DNA of 64,000 bases from positions 496,001 through 560,000 of the forward strand of contig NZ_BMGP01000002.1 of NCBI RefSeq assembly GCF_014640255.1, in the 5' to 3' direction. A program made the translations under genes and the position numbers. Source of the stretch: Subtercola lobariae (GTDB lineage Bacteria; Actinomycetota; Actinomycetes; Actinomycetales; Microbacteriaceae). The notes under the pieces were generated by a model that saw only the letters and a list, made by a program, of their open reading frames with translations, was not told the DNA's origin and searched no databases. Shown here piece after piece: positions 1 to 7,375 of the stretch; position 1 is the stretch's first letter; each line of letters opens with the position of its first letter.

Positions 1-1
1 G

Positions 2-439
2 GGTACGCGCGAGGTGCGCAACCTTGTTCGTTCGCTCACCGCCGAGGGCACCACCGTTTTCGTTTCGAGTCATCTGCTGGCCGAAATCGAGCAGATGTGC
101 ACCCATGCGGCGGTCATGCGCGCCGGCAGCCTCGTGGCGCAAGGCAGCCTCGACGACCTGCGACGAGCCGGCCAGACCCGCGTGCGGGTTCTCACCCGTG
201 ACGACCTCGCCGCCGAGAACGTGCTGCGGTCGATCGGCTTGATGCCCGACCACCGTGAGAGCGCGGGCGACGGGGTGGTGGCGTTGACTGCTCCGCTTCC
301 GGATGATCGGCAGCCCGACGCCATTGTTGCGGCACTCGTGGCCGGAGGGGTTCGCGTGCGCGGGTTCTCGGTCGAAGGTTCGACCCTCGAAGACCTCTTC
401 GTGGCGCTCACGGGGGAAGGGTTCGACGTTGTCCAGTGA
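2..439 (+). CDS. ABC transporter ATP-binding protein, C-terminal part
   Basis: This is the 3' end of an ABC-transporter ATPase; the gene starts before the window. The visible part begins just past the Walker B/D-loop region and carries the switch-histidine segment (VSSHLLAEIEQMC), followed by the C-terminal domain typical of ATPases that energise ABC-2 exporters. The Walker A and signature motifs lie outside the window. Its stop codon overlaps or abuts the permease that follows, so the two very likely form one exporter at the cytoplasmic membrane. The substrate cannot be told; relatives move drugs, lantibiotics or lipids. Confidence 0.9.
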   Translation, partial: GTREVRNLVRSLTAEGTTVFVSSHLLAEIEQMCTHAAVMRAGSLVAQGSLDDLRRAGQTRVRVLTRDDLAAENVLRSIGLMPDHRESAGDGVVALTAPLPDDRQPDAIVAALVAGGVRVRGFSVEGSTLEDLFVALTGEGFDVVQ

Positions 440-1355
440 GGTCATGGGCGCCGCGCCAGACGAGGGTGAGAGCACCCCGAGCGCATCGCCCGCCCGCGAA
501 GGCTCCGCGGCCTCGACGGGAACGCGAACCACACCCAGCGCGGGGTGGGCGCTGCTGGGGTCGGAGATCTCTGTGCTCTTTCGGCGACGGCGCACGTGGG
601 TGATGTTGATCGCTCTCGCCGCCATCCCGATTCTCATTGCGGTCGCGGTGCGCATATCGTCAGCCGGGTCGACGCCGGGGCGTGGGCCGGCGTTCTTGGG
701 GCAGATCACCAATAACGGGCTGTTCGTGGGGCTGGTGGCGCTAATCATCTGCGTGCCGCTATTCTTGCCGCTGACCGTGGGGGTTGTCGCGGGCGACACA
801 ATTGCCGGCGAGGCGAGTTCGGGAACGCTGCGCTACCTGCTGGTGGCGCCGGTGGGTCGGGGGCGGCTGCTGCTGGTGAAATTCGTTGCGGCGGCGACGT
901 TCTGTGTGGCGGCGACGCTGGTGATCGTCATCGCGGGGGCTGCGATCGGGGCCGCGCTCTTCCCAGTGGGGCCGGTGACGCTGCTCTCGGGCGACACTGT
1001 GAGCCTCGGCGAGGCCGGCGTGCGGGCGCTGCTGATTGCCGCTTACGTGACCCTGTCGCTGCTCGGGCTCACCGCCATCGGGCTGTTCATCTCGACGCTG
1101 ACCGATATTCCGGTGGGGGCCATGGCGGCGACAGTGGTGTTCGCGATCATCTCGCAGGTGCTCGACTCGCTGCCGCAGCTCGACTGGCTGCACCCCTGGC
1201 TGTTCACGCACTACTGGCTGAACTTCGCCGACCTGTTGCGGCAGCCCATCGACTGGTCGTCGTTCGGTTCGAACGCGCTGCTGCAACTGGCGTACATCGC
1301 CGTCTTCGGCGCGCTGGCCTACGGCCGCTTCAGCACGAAAGACGTTCTGTCGTAA
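429..1355 (+). CDS. ABC-2 family transporter permease
   Basis: Membrane subunit of the exporter whose ATPase precedes it. About 308 residues: a hydrophilic Ser/Thr/Ala-rich N-terminus of some 45 residues, a first membrane segment near residues 55-75, then five more hydrophobic segments, as in the ABC-2 permease family. I prefer the TTG at 429, which has a strong ribosome site (GGGGGAAGGG) about 7 nt upstream and overlaps the ATPase stop; an ATG at 444 is the alternative. The overlap indicates translational coupling. The polar segment at roughly residues 110-125 (VAGDTIAGEASSGTLRYLL) is the conserved coupling motif of this family. Confidence 0.88.
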   Translation: MSSEVMGAAPDEGESTPSASPAREGSAASTGTRTTPSAGWALLGSEISVLFRRRRTWVMLIALAAIPILIAVAVRISSAGSTPGRGPAFLGQITNNGLFVGLVALIICVPLFLPLTVGVVAGDTIAGEASSGTLRYLLVAPVGRGRLLLVKFVAAATFCVAATLVIVIAGAAIGAALFPVGPVTLLSGDTVSLGEAGVRALLIAAYVTLSLLGLTAIGLFISTLTDIPVGAMAATVVFAIISQVLDSLPQLDWLHPWLFTHYWLNFADLLRQPIDWSSFGSNALLQLAYIAVFGALAYGRFSTKDVLS

Positions 1356-1372
1356 CTGCTCGCGTCGTCGGC

Positions 1373-1410
1373 ATCACAGACACGAAGGCTGCCCGATCAC
1401 AGACACGAAG
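1373..1410. repeat. 15-bp direct repeat, 23-bp period
   Basis: ATCACAGACACGAAG occurs at 1373-1387 and again at 1396-1410, and the 8 bases after each copy are partly alike. It lies just after the ABC permease stop. Function unknown; it may be a slippage duplication. Confidence 0.6.
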
Positions 1411-1519
1411 TGTGCCCATGAGGCTGGTGGCACCAGTCTTCGGTTTCAGGTGAGGCGGGCTGATCGGCGCCAGTGGAAGCAGCTGCGGTTAGTTGTTCAG
1501 TTCTCGCGATCGCCGCGTT

Positions 1520-1537
1520 GATCTGACTCGTCAGATC
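1520..1537. terminator. Candidate hairpin between convergent genes
   Basis: GATCTGA (1520-1526) and TCAGATC (1531-1537) form a perfect 7-bp stem with a CTCG loop. It lies between the convergent ABC permease and flavoprotein genes. T-rich sequence follows about 15-25 nt later on the plus strand. A weak intrinsic terminator is the simplest reading. Confidence 0.4.
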
Positions 1538-1600
1538 GTCTCCATTCGGAGTTTCTTCGTTCGATTTCACATCTTCAGTATACTCGATTATTTGTCATAA

Positions 1601-3034
1601 TCAGATCTGGTCGAGGGGCACCGCGGGGTCGGCCAGGCGAGCGAGATCGACCACGTTCGCACGGCGGATGATGCCCTGCACCGCGTCGTTCACATCCCAC
1701 ACGTTCACGTTCATGCCCGCGACCACGCGGCCGCCGTGAACCCAGAAGGCGATGAACTCGCGGGCCGCAACGTCGCCCCGAAACACGACGGTGGCATCGT
1801 GCGTGAGCGGTGCGTAGCCCGAGTACTCCATGCCGAGGTCGAACTGGTCGCTGTAGAAGTACGGAATCTCGTCATACGACACCGTTTTGCCGAGCATCGA
1901 CTTCGCGGCCGCCGGGCCCTGGTTCAGCGCGTTCGCCCAGTGCTCGCTGCGCAGGCGCTGCTTCAGCACCGGGTGGTAAGCGTTCGCCACGTCACCCGCC
2001 GCCCAGATGTTCGGGTCGCTGGTGCGGAGCGCCGCGTTCACCACGATTCCGTTCTCGATCTCCAGCCCGGCAGCTTCGGCGAGTTGGATGTTCGGGAGCG
2101 CCCCCAGCCCCACGACCACCACGTCGGCCGGCACCACCTCGCCGCTCGTCAGCCGCACGCCCGTGACGCCACCCTCGCCGCCGGCCAAGCCACCTTGCGC
2201 CGCCCCCTCCACGCCCGCAGCGCTGCCACAATCACCCGCGCTCGCGCCCGCGCTGGCGCTGCCCGCGCCACCCTCGGCGCCGCCACCCAACACCTCAGCC
2301 ACCTCGACCCCTGTGCGCACAACCACCCCGTGCTCCTGGTGCAACTCGAGAAACACCCGGCCCACCTCGTCGCCCAGCACCGACGCAAGCGGAATTTCAC
2401 CCCGCGACAGCACGGTCACCTCGTTGCCGAGCGTGCGGGCGGTGGCGGCGACCTCCATGCCGATCCACCCCGACCCGATCACGACGACCCGCCGAACACG
2501 AGCGACTCCCCCGCTGGCAGTGTCGGCGCCCGGCGATGCGCCATCGGAGTCGCCTGCGGCATCACCACCACCGGCCGATACTTCGCCACCAGCAGCACTC
2601 CCACCGAGCGCCTCCCGCAGGCCTTGCGAATCGTCGAGCGTGCGAAGCGCGAACACACCCGTGAGGTCAGCGCCCGGCACGTCGAGCGCCCGCGGGCTCG
2701 CACCCGTCGTCAGCAGCAGCTTGTCGTACATCAGCGCCTCACCGCTGGCGAGAAAGACGAATTGCGCCTCGGGGTCTATCGCATCTACTGTCTCGCCCAG
2801 CGAGAGCGTCACATCGTGCGACGCGTACCACCCCTCGGCCTCGACGAAGACCGAGTCGAGCTCGTCGGCGCCGGCGAGAAACCCCTTCGACAACGGCGGG
2901 CGGATGTACGGGCGATGTGTCTCGGCCCCGAGCATCCTGATCTCTCCTGCGAACCCCTCGTCGCGCAACGCTCGGGCAGCCGATGCCCCGGCCAACGCCG
3001 CCCCGATGACGACGATGCTCTGCTGATCAGACAC
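1601..3034 (-). CDS. FAD-dependent oxidoreductase (ferredoxin reductase-like)
   Basis: Flavoprotein of the pyridine-nucleotide disulfide oxidoreductase fold, close to rhodocoxin/putidaredoxin-type ferredoxin reductases that pass electrons from NAD(P)H to a ferredoxin. The N-terminal FAD fingerprint (VVIGAALAG, residues 8-16), the NAD(P)H fingerprint (GSGWIG, 187-192) and the second FAD motif (WAAGDVAN, 344-351) are all present, followed by the C-terminal reductase domain. At 477 residues it is longer than the usual 390-420 because of two Gly/Ala/Ser-rich inserts, at about 144-178 and 250-290. GTG start with GAGG 5 nt upstream. No ferredoxin or P450 gene is adjacent, although the desaturase next door could be an electron consumer. 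Confidence 0.9.
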   Translation of the reverse strand: MSDQQSIVVIGAALAGASAARALRDEGFAGEIRMLGAETHRPYIRPPLSKGFLAGADELDSVFVEAEGWYASHDVTLSLGETVDAIDPEAQFVFLASGEALMYDKLLLTTGASPRALDVPGADLTGVFALRTLDDSQGLREALGGSAAGGEVSAGGGDAAGDSDGASPGADTASGGVARVRRVVVIGSGWIGMEVAATARTLGNEVTVLSRGEIPLASVLGDEVGRVFLELHQEHGVVVRTGVEVAEVLGGGAEGGAGSASAGASAGDCGSAAGVEGAAQGGLAGGEGGVTGVRLTSGEVVPADVVVVGLGALPNIQLAEAAGLEIENGIVVNAALRTSDPNIWAAGDVANAYHPVLKQRLRSEHWANALNQGPAAAKSMLGKTVSYDEIPYFYSDQFDLGMEYSGYAPLTHDATVVFRGDVAAREFIAFWVHGGRVVAGMNVNVWDVNDAVQGIIRRANVVDLARLADPAVPLDQI

Positions 3035-3240
3035 GACTCACCTCTCTGCGCCGTCGACCCTCGAGACGCAGTGCTCGGGCCCACTCTGCCACGTTCTTTT
3101 TCGCCCCGCATCTGCCCACAGAAGGGCCGGCGCGAACCTGCTGATTTGCCGCCAAAAGCCCCATTCTGGGTACGCGCCTGATGTGCCGCAAACACCCGTG
3201 CCGTAGCTTGACTAATGGCTGCCCCAGACCTTGGTTACCA

Positions 3241-3253
3241 GTTATGCGATAAC
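3241..3253. promoter_or_regulatory. GTTAT-GCG-ATAAC palindrome
   Basis: A perfect 5-bp inverted repeat with 3-bp centre lies 62 nt upstream of the desaturase start, in the divergent gap with the flavoprotein. A TTGACT hexamer sits at 3208-3213. It is a candidate operator; the regulator is unknown. Confidence 0.35.
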
Positions 3254-3314
3254 GAGTTGCCTTGGCCGCTCGCCCCTTCGCACCCGAAACCGATCTGCGG
3301 AATGAGGCTCACGA

Positions 3315-4454
3315 ATGAGCAGCCCCTTGGTATCTCCCAGCGCATCTGCGAAATCCAGCGCATCCGCGAAATCGCCGGTCGTGACTTTCACCCGCACCAA
3401 GCCGGGCGGCAACAGGTCGAACCCGACCACCGAATACTCGGCCCTCTTGCGCACGGTTCGCGATGCCGGCCTGCTGCGCCGCGCCACGACCTACTACTAC
3501 CTCATGTTCGCCGGCCTGCTCGTCGCCCTCGGCGGCGTCGTCACCGGAGTGCTGCTGCTCGGCGACAGCTGGTACCAGCTGTTGATGGCTGCCGCGCTCG
3601 GCATCATCCTCACCCAGTTCGCTTTTCTGGCCCACGAGGCCTCGCATCGGCAGGTCTTCGAGTCAGGCAAGGCCAATGACTTGGTGGGGCGGATGCTCGC
3701 GAACCTGTTCGTGGGCATCAGCTACTCCTGGTGGATGACCAAGCACAGCCGCCATCACGCCAACCCGAACATCCTCGGCAAAGACCCCGACATCGACCGC
3801 GATGTGGTTTCGTTCACCGAAGAACAGGCGGCATCCACTCGCGGAATCTACGCTTGGTTCACGAAGCGCCAAGGCAAGTTCTTCTTTCCGATTCTCGTTC
3901 TCGAGGGCCTGAACCTGCACGTGCACGGCTTTCGCACCGTGTTCGGTCGTGGCAAGGTCGACAAGCGCACGGTCGAGATCGTGATGCTCGTGTCGCGCAT
4001 CAGCGTCTATGTGGCAGCGATCTTCTTGCTGCTGCCGCTCGGCATGGCGTTCGCGTTCATCGGCGTGCAGCTCGCGGTGTTCGGTGTCTATATGGGATCG
4101 TCGTTCGCCCCGAACCACATCGGCATGCCGATTCTGCCCCGCGACTCGAAGGTCGACTTCTTGCGTCGCCAGGTTTTGACCTCGCGCAACGTCAGCGGTG
4201 GCTGGTTCATCAACTGGTTCATGGGCGGCCTCAACTTTCAGGTCGAGCACCACCTCTTTCCGAACATGGCACGCCCGCACCTCCGTGCGGCGCAGCAGAT
4301 CGCGCGCGAATACTGCGAGACGCACACGATTCTCTACACCGAGACGACGCTGCCCCAGGCCTACGCCATCGTCGTTCAGTACATGAACAAAGTAGGGCTG
4401 GCGGCCGGGCGCGACGCGTTCGAGTGCCCCGCTGCGGCGGCCTACGGCCGCTAG
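3315..4454 (+). CDS. Fatty acid desaturase (membrane di-iron)
   Basis: Integral membrane desaturase that puts a double bond in fatty acyl chains, adjusting membrane fluidity. All three histidine boxes are visible: HEASH (residues 107-111), HSRHH (144-148) and QVEHH (309-313); the last has the Q-x-x-H-H form of front-end/delta-6-type and related bacterial desaturases. Hydrophobic segments lie near 62-82, 88-105, 228-247 and 248-262. The first 30 residues are a Ser/Ala/Lys low-complexity stretch with a duplicated SASAK. It diverges from the ferredoxin-reductase-like gene, which could supply electrons, although no ferredoxin gene is visible. Cold-inducible expression would fit but cannot be read from the sequence. 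Confidence 0.92.
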   Translation: MSSPLVSPSASAKSSASAKSPVVTFTRTKPGGNRSNPTTEYSALLRTVRDAGLLRRATTYYYLMFAGLLVALGGVVTGVLLLGDSWYQLLMAAALGIILTQFAFLAHEASHRQVFESGKANDLVGRMLANLFVGISYSWWMTKHSRHHANPNILGKDPDIDRDVVSFTEEQAASTRGIYAWFTKRQGKFFFPILVLEGLNLHVHGFRTVFGRGKVDKRTVEIVMLVSRISVYVAAIFLLLPLGMAFAFIGVQLAVFGVYMGSSFAPNHIGMPILPRDSKVDFLRRQVLTSRNVSGGWFINWFMGGLNFQVEHHLFPNMARPHLRAAQQIAREYCETHTILYTETTLPQAYAIVVQYMNKVGLAAGRDAFECPAAAAYGR

Positions 4455-4495
4455 GGTCAATCGCGCCGCGCGTATTCAGGTTGGGTCGTGGGAGT

Positions 4496-5143
4496 ATGGC
4501 TCGCATGCGCGCAACTGACGAGCGATTCACCGGCCGCATCGCCGGGTTCGGTACGGCCTCGGGCGTGCGCATCGTTATCGGAATGTGGAGCGCGTCACCG
4601 TTCGCACGCTTCGCCGATGTGATGGTCGAAGAAGTGGATGGTCGCCGCCTCCTCATCGCGCCCACCCCCGCCGTGGCTGCCTACGTCTCGTCGACGTATT
4701 CGTTCGACGCCGTCGAGCTGGCCGATGTGCACTTGTCGCACTCGCGCGCGCCGGAGGCGGAGCACACCGTGCGAGTGACGGCCGGTTCGCTCGAGGTCAC
4801 CCTCCATGTGGGAGCCATCACGCCGCTTGGCCGACTGCTGCGCGCGGTACCCGCTCGACTCGCGGTGAGCCCCGCGTGGCTTCGCGCCATCGACCCGGTC
4901 GCTGGCATGCTCGTTCCCGGCGTACACACGAGCGGTTCTGCCGGGGGCGGCCGGCGCGAGTACTACGGCGTCACGACGATTCGCGCAGTGACGTCGGTCA
5001 CCGCGGTCTGGGATGGGCGCGACCTCGGCGCGCTGCGGCCGCTCGAACCGCCGGTCACCTTCGGGTTCGGGTCGGCTCCGTCAGCACCGAGCCTCGTCGA
5101 CCTGACGACGGTGATCCGTTCGAGCAGCACAGTGCACGGCTGA
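4496..5143 (+). CDS. Conserved hypothetical protein
   Basis: I do not recognise a characterised family. The 215-residue product is soluble, rich in beta-forming stretches (RIVIGMWSAS near 22-33, EVTLHVGAI near 100) and has no signal peptide. The codon pattern is like its neighbours and the reading frame is clean, so it is a real gene. The start is uncertain: ATG at 4496 has GGGAG too close, while ATG at 4505 puts GGGAG at 10 nt or fits a leaderless TATGGC box. It follows the desaturase in the same direction with a 41-nt gap. Its resemblance to hypothetical proteins common in Microbacteriaceae is an impression, not a search result. Confidence 0.75.
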   Translation: MARMRATDERFTGRIAGFGTASGVRIVIGMWSASPFARFADVMVEEVDGRRLLIAPTPAVAAYVSSTYSFDAVELADVHLSHSRAPEAEHTVRVTAGSLEVTLHVGAITPLGRLLRAVPARLAVSPAWLRAIDPVAGMLVPGVHTSGSAGGGRREYYGVTTIRAVTSVTAVWDGRDLGALRPLEPPVTFGFGSAPSAPSLVDLTTVIRSSSTVHG

Positions 5144-5181
5144 CAAGCGTTCGCACAGCGGGTTCGCGGTAGCGTGAACGC

Positions 5182-5247
5182 ATGGCCCATCTTCTTCAGC
5201 TCGATTCGTCTGCCGACGTGGTGCGATCGAGCTCGTGGGTGAGCTGA
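5182..5247 (+). pseudogene. N-terminal remnant of a flavodoxin-fold NAD(P)H oxidoreductase
   Basis: Only 21 residues remain (MAHLLQLDSSADVVRSS...) before a stop. The pattern hydrophobic-LLQLDSSA-x(3)-RSxS is the start of FMN-dependent NADH-azoreductase/NAD(P)H dehydrogenase proteins, where this strand and Ser-rich loop bind the FMN phosphate. A TAGCGT -10 box sits 6 nt before the ATG (5170-5175), as for other leaderless genes here, so the promoter seems to have survived while the body of the gene was deleted. No continuation is found in any frame before the next gene. It could also be a chance short frame. Confidence 0.4.
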
Positions 5248-5303
5248 TTGCGGCCGACGTGCGGATGCGAGTGGGCCGCCGCCCGGTGAGACCCTCGAGC
5301 GGG

Positions 5304-5309
5304 TAAACT
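5304..5309 (+). promoter_or_regulatory. Leaderless -10 box of the 5316 gene
   Basis: TAAACT followed by 6 nt and then ATG at 5316; no ribosome site is present. This is the spacing expected if transcription starts at the A of the start codon. Confidence 0.5.
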
Positions 5310-5315
5310 CGGTTC

Positions 5316-5879
5316 ATGGGGAGCCCAAACAGCACCACCCTCGTTCTGGTCGGAAACGACTCGCCGAATGCGTTCGGCGCCTTGGCCCGGCATGCCAACG
5401 TGCGCGCCGCATCGCTGGCCGACAGTTCAGACGAAGAGGCGGCGCGCTGGGTCACCCAGGCGAATGCGCCCTACGTCGTGCACGATCGTGACCCGCTCGC
5501 GCATGTCGCCGCGGCCTGGGTCGAGTTTTTCGACGACCTCTCGACGCTCGGCACCCTCGACCTCGAAGTAGAACGTGCCTCGTCGGCCCTCGAGAGCGGA
5601 TCGCTGAGCATGCCCGACTACTACATCGTGGTCGACCCCGAATCACTCGCACCCACCTGGAAGCACTGGTGGCTCGGAGTGCTGCCGCAAGCCGCGCCTA
5701 CTCGGGTCATTCCCTGGGCCGAAGGCTCGACCTCGCTCGTGCGCATGCTGCGGCGTTTGCCCACGGGCCGCTCCTGGCCGACGCCGGGGCCGTGGCTGCA
5801 CGAGGTAGCCCGCTCGGTTCCCGACCAGATCGGCAAGGGTTCGAGCGGTTCCGCAGGCCCCACCCTCACCGCCGGCTGA
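5316..5879 (+). CDS. Conserved hypothetical protein
   Basis: A 187-residue soluble protein of unknown function. It begins with an alternating hydrophobic strand (TTLVLVGND), has an acidic Ala-rich middle, a Trp-rich segment (TWKHWWLGVL, about 118-127) and a basic C-terminal third. No motif for catalysis or DNA binding is clear. The start is fixed by the TAAACT box 6 nt upstream of ATG. It is convergent with the MFS gene that follows, and the two stop regions share an 11-bp inverted repeat. Confidence 0.75.
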   Translation: MGSPNSTTLVLVGNDSPNAFGALARHANVRAASLADSSDEEAARWVTQANAPYVVHDRDPLAHVAAAWVEFFDDLSTLGTLDLEVERASSALESGSLSMPDYYIVVDPESLAPTWKHWWLGVLPQAAPTRVIPWAEGSTSLVRMLRRLPTGRSWPTPGPWLHEVARSVPDQIGKGSSGSAGPTLTAG

Positions 5880-5933
5880 CCGGATGCTCGGCAGCAGCCA
5901 GCTCGCACTCCGGCTGATTGCTGGTCAGCCGGC
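5871..5933. terminator. Inverted repeat over convergent stop codons
   Basis: GCCGGCTGACC (5871-5881) and GGTCAGCCGGC (5923-5933) are perfect complements. Each arm contains the last codons and the stop of one of the two convergent genes. A 41-nt loop is long for an intrinsic terminator, but transcripts from either side could fold here. Confidence 0.4.
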
Positions 5934-7259
5934 TGCCAGCGTAGTAGGCGTCGCAGCCACCGCCGGCTGACGCCGCGCCATGCGCAGCTGCGCGGCCACA
6001 CCTACCGCAGCGGCCACCACGATGGCCGCCGCGAAAGCGATCACCGTCGTCAGTAGCCCGAGCGGCGCGATCAGCTGACCGGCCACGATCACCGGAACCC
6101 CGAACGCCAGGTACGCCACCACGTAGACGCCCGCGAACAGACCGGCCCGCTCGTGCGGCTTCGCCAGCGGCCCCACCGTGCGCAGCGCGCCCGAGAACGA
6201 CGCTCCGAACCCGACTCCGCCGATCAGCCCGCCGACCCACAGCAGCGGCAGCATTCCCGCGGCGATCGCAGCCACGATGGTAACTGCGCCCGCGAATACG
6301 GCGAGCCCACCGATGAGCGTGGTGCGCCGGGCTGCGAACCGCCCGAACACGAACCCGGCGACGGCCGCTGCGCCCGGCTCGAGAAACACGGTGATTCCGT
6401 TGATCAAACCGCTGTCGATGTGAAAGATGTCGCGGATGATCGTGGGCACGAGCCCGAGAAACAGCCCCGCGAGCATCCACGCTGCGATGTGCACAGCGAT
6501 CGACGCCCGAAATTCGCCTCGCGCCGCAACCGGAATGGAGACCCGCGGAATCAGCGAACGTAGAGCGCCGACCCGTCGCGTCACCGTTTCGGCGGAGAAA
6601 ATGGCAACGAAAAGCCCGATCACCATGACGATCGAGAGCGTCGTGAACACGATCACATTGGCATTCGACGTGAACTGCACCGCCACGCCGGTCAGCAGAG
6701 CCCCGAGCCCGAGCCCGCCCGCGGCCGCAGTGCCACCGATGATCGACCCGAGTCGCTTGTACTTGTCGGGCGCTAGTTCGACGACCGACGCGGTGAAAGC
6801 GCTGGTCGCAGCACCCGTGGCCACACCCTGAATCACGCGCGCCACGATCACCCACGTGATGTCGGTGGCGAACACGAACAAAAGCATGGCGGCGAGCTCA
6901 ACCGCGAGCGAGCCGACGAGCACCGGCCGACGCCCGAGGTGGTCAGAGAGCGAACCGGCGACCAGCAGAGTCGCGAGCAGACCGATGGCGTAGGCGGCGA
7001 ATGCGACGGTCAGCACCCACGCGGGGAAGCCCCACTCTTTCTCGAAGAGCACCAAGAGCGAAGTGGGCGCGCCCGCCGCGAGGTACAGGCCCGCGAACAC
7101 GAGGGCGGTGCCGATGAACGCGGCCATCGGCGGCAGCGTGCGCCGGTTACGGCTGGCACGGCTGCCACGACGGGCACGGCTGCTCCGGATGCCCACGTCA
7201 ACCCTCGCGGGCGTGCCCGCCACCTCGACCCGCGGGTTCGACATGTTGTGAGTCGACAT
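5925..7259 (-). CDS. MFS transporter
   Basis: Twelve-helix major facilitator transporter of the cytoplasmic membrane, 444 residues. After a basic 50-residue N-terminus, helices follow with the MFS motif A-like loop SLSDHLGRRPVL between helices 2 and 3. The second half is also intact. The start is set by AGGAG 5 nt before ATG at 7259; a longer open frame upstream lacks a ribosome site. Substrate unknown. It diverges from another MFS gene, and a -35 TTGCAT / 17 nt / -10 TACCCT promoter is overlapped by one GCAA-N6-TTGC site and followed by a second, which suggests repression by a TetR- or MarR-type protein encoded elsewhere. Confidence 0.88.
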   Translation of the reverse strand: MSTHNMSNPRVEVAGTPARVDVGIRSSRARRGSRASRNRRTLPPMAAFIGTALVFAGLYLAAGAPTSLLVLFEKEWGFPAWVLTVAFAAYAIGLLATLLVAGSLSDHLGRRPVLVGSLAVELAAMLLFVFATDITWVIVARVIQGVATGAATSAFTASVVELAPDKYKRLGSIIGGTAAAGGLGLGALLTGVAVQFTSNANVIVFTTLSIVMVIGLFVAIFSAETVTRRVGALRSLIPRVSIPVAARGEFRASIAVHIAAWMLAGLFLGLVPTIIRDIFHIDSGLINGITVFLEPGAAAVAGFVFGRFAARRTTLIGGLAVFAGAVTIVAAIAAGMLPLLWVGGLIGGVGFGASFSGALRTVGPLAKPHERAGLFAGVYVVAYLAFGVPVIVAGQLIAPLGLLTTVIAFAAAIVVAAAVGVAAQLRMARRQPAVAATPTTLAAG

Positions 7260-7272
7260 GATCACTCCTAAA

Positions 7273-7338
7273 GCAAATATCATTGCGTTACGAGTTAGGG
7301 TACTTGTATGACCACGTAAATGCAATTCTTGTTGCATT
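7273..7338. promoter_or_regulatory. Divergent MFS promoter region with twin GCAA-N6-TTGC sites
   Basis: Two copies of GCAA-N6-TTGC occur at 7273-7286 and 7322-7335; the second extends to AATGCAA-N6-TTGCATT (7319-7338). On the minus strand, -35 TTGCAT (7320-7325) and -10 TACCCT (7297-7302) are 17 nt apart. Site two overlaps the -35 and site one lies just downstream of the predicted start, the classical layout for repression. On the plus strand, TTGCGT (7283-7288) with TATGAC (7307-7312) could serve the other gene. Confidence 0.55.
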
Positions 7339-7375
7339 AGTCTATGCGCGCTCAGCCAACTAGTCTTGAACGACG

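Noticed and set aside
1736-3181. Long open frame on the plus strand opposite the flavoprotein gene
   Set aside because: Arg/His/Pro-rich product without any fold; it is the antisense shadow of a high-GC gene with clear FAD motifs on the other strand.
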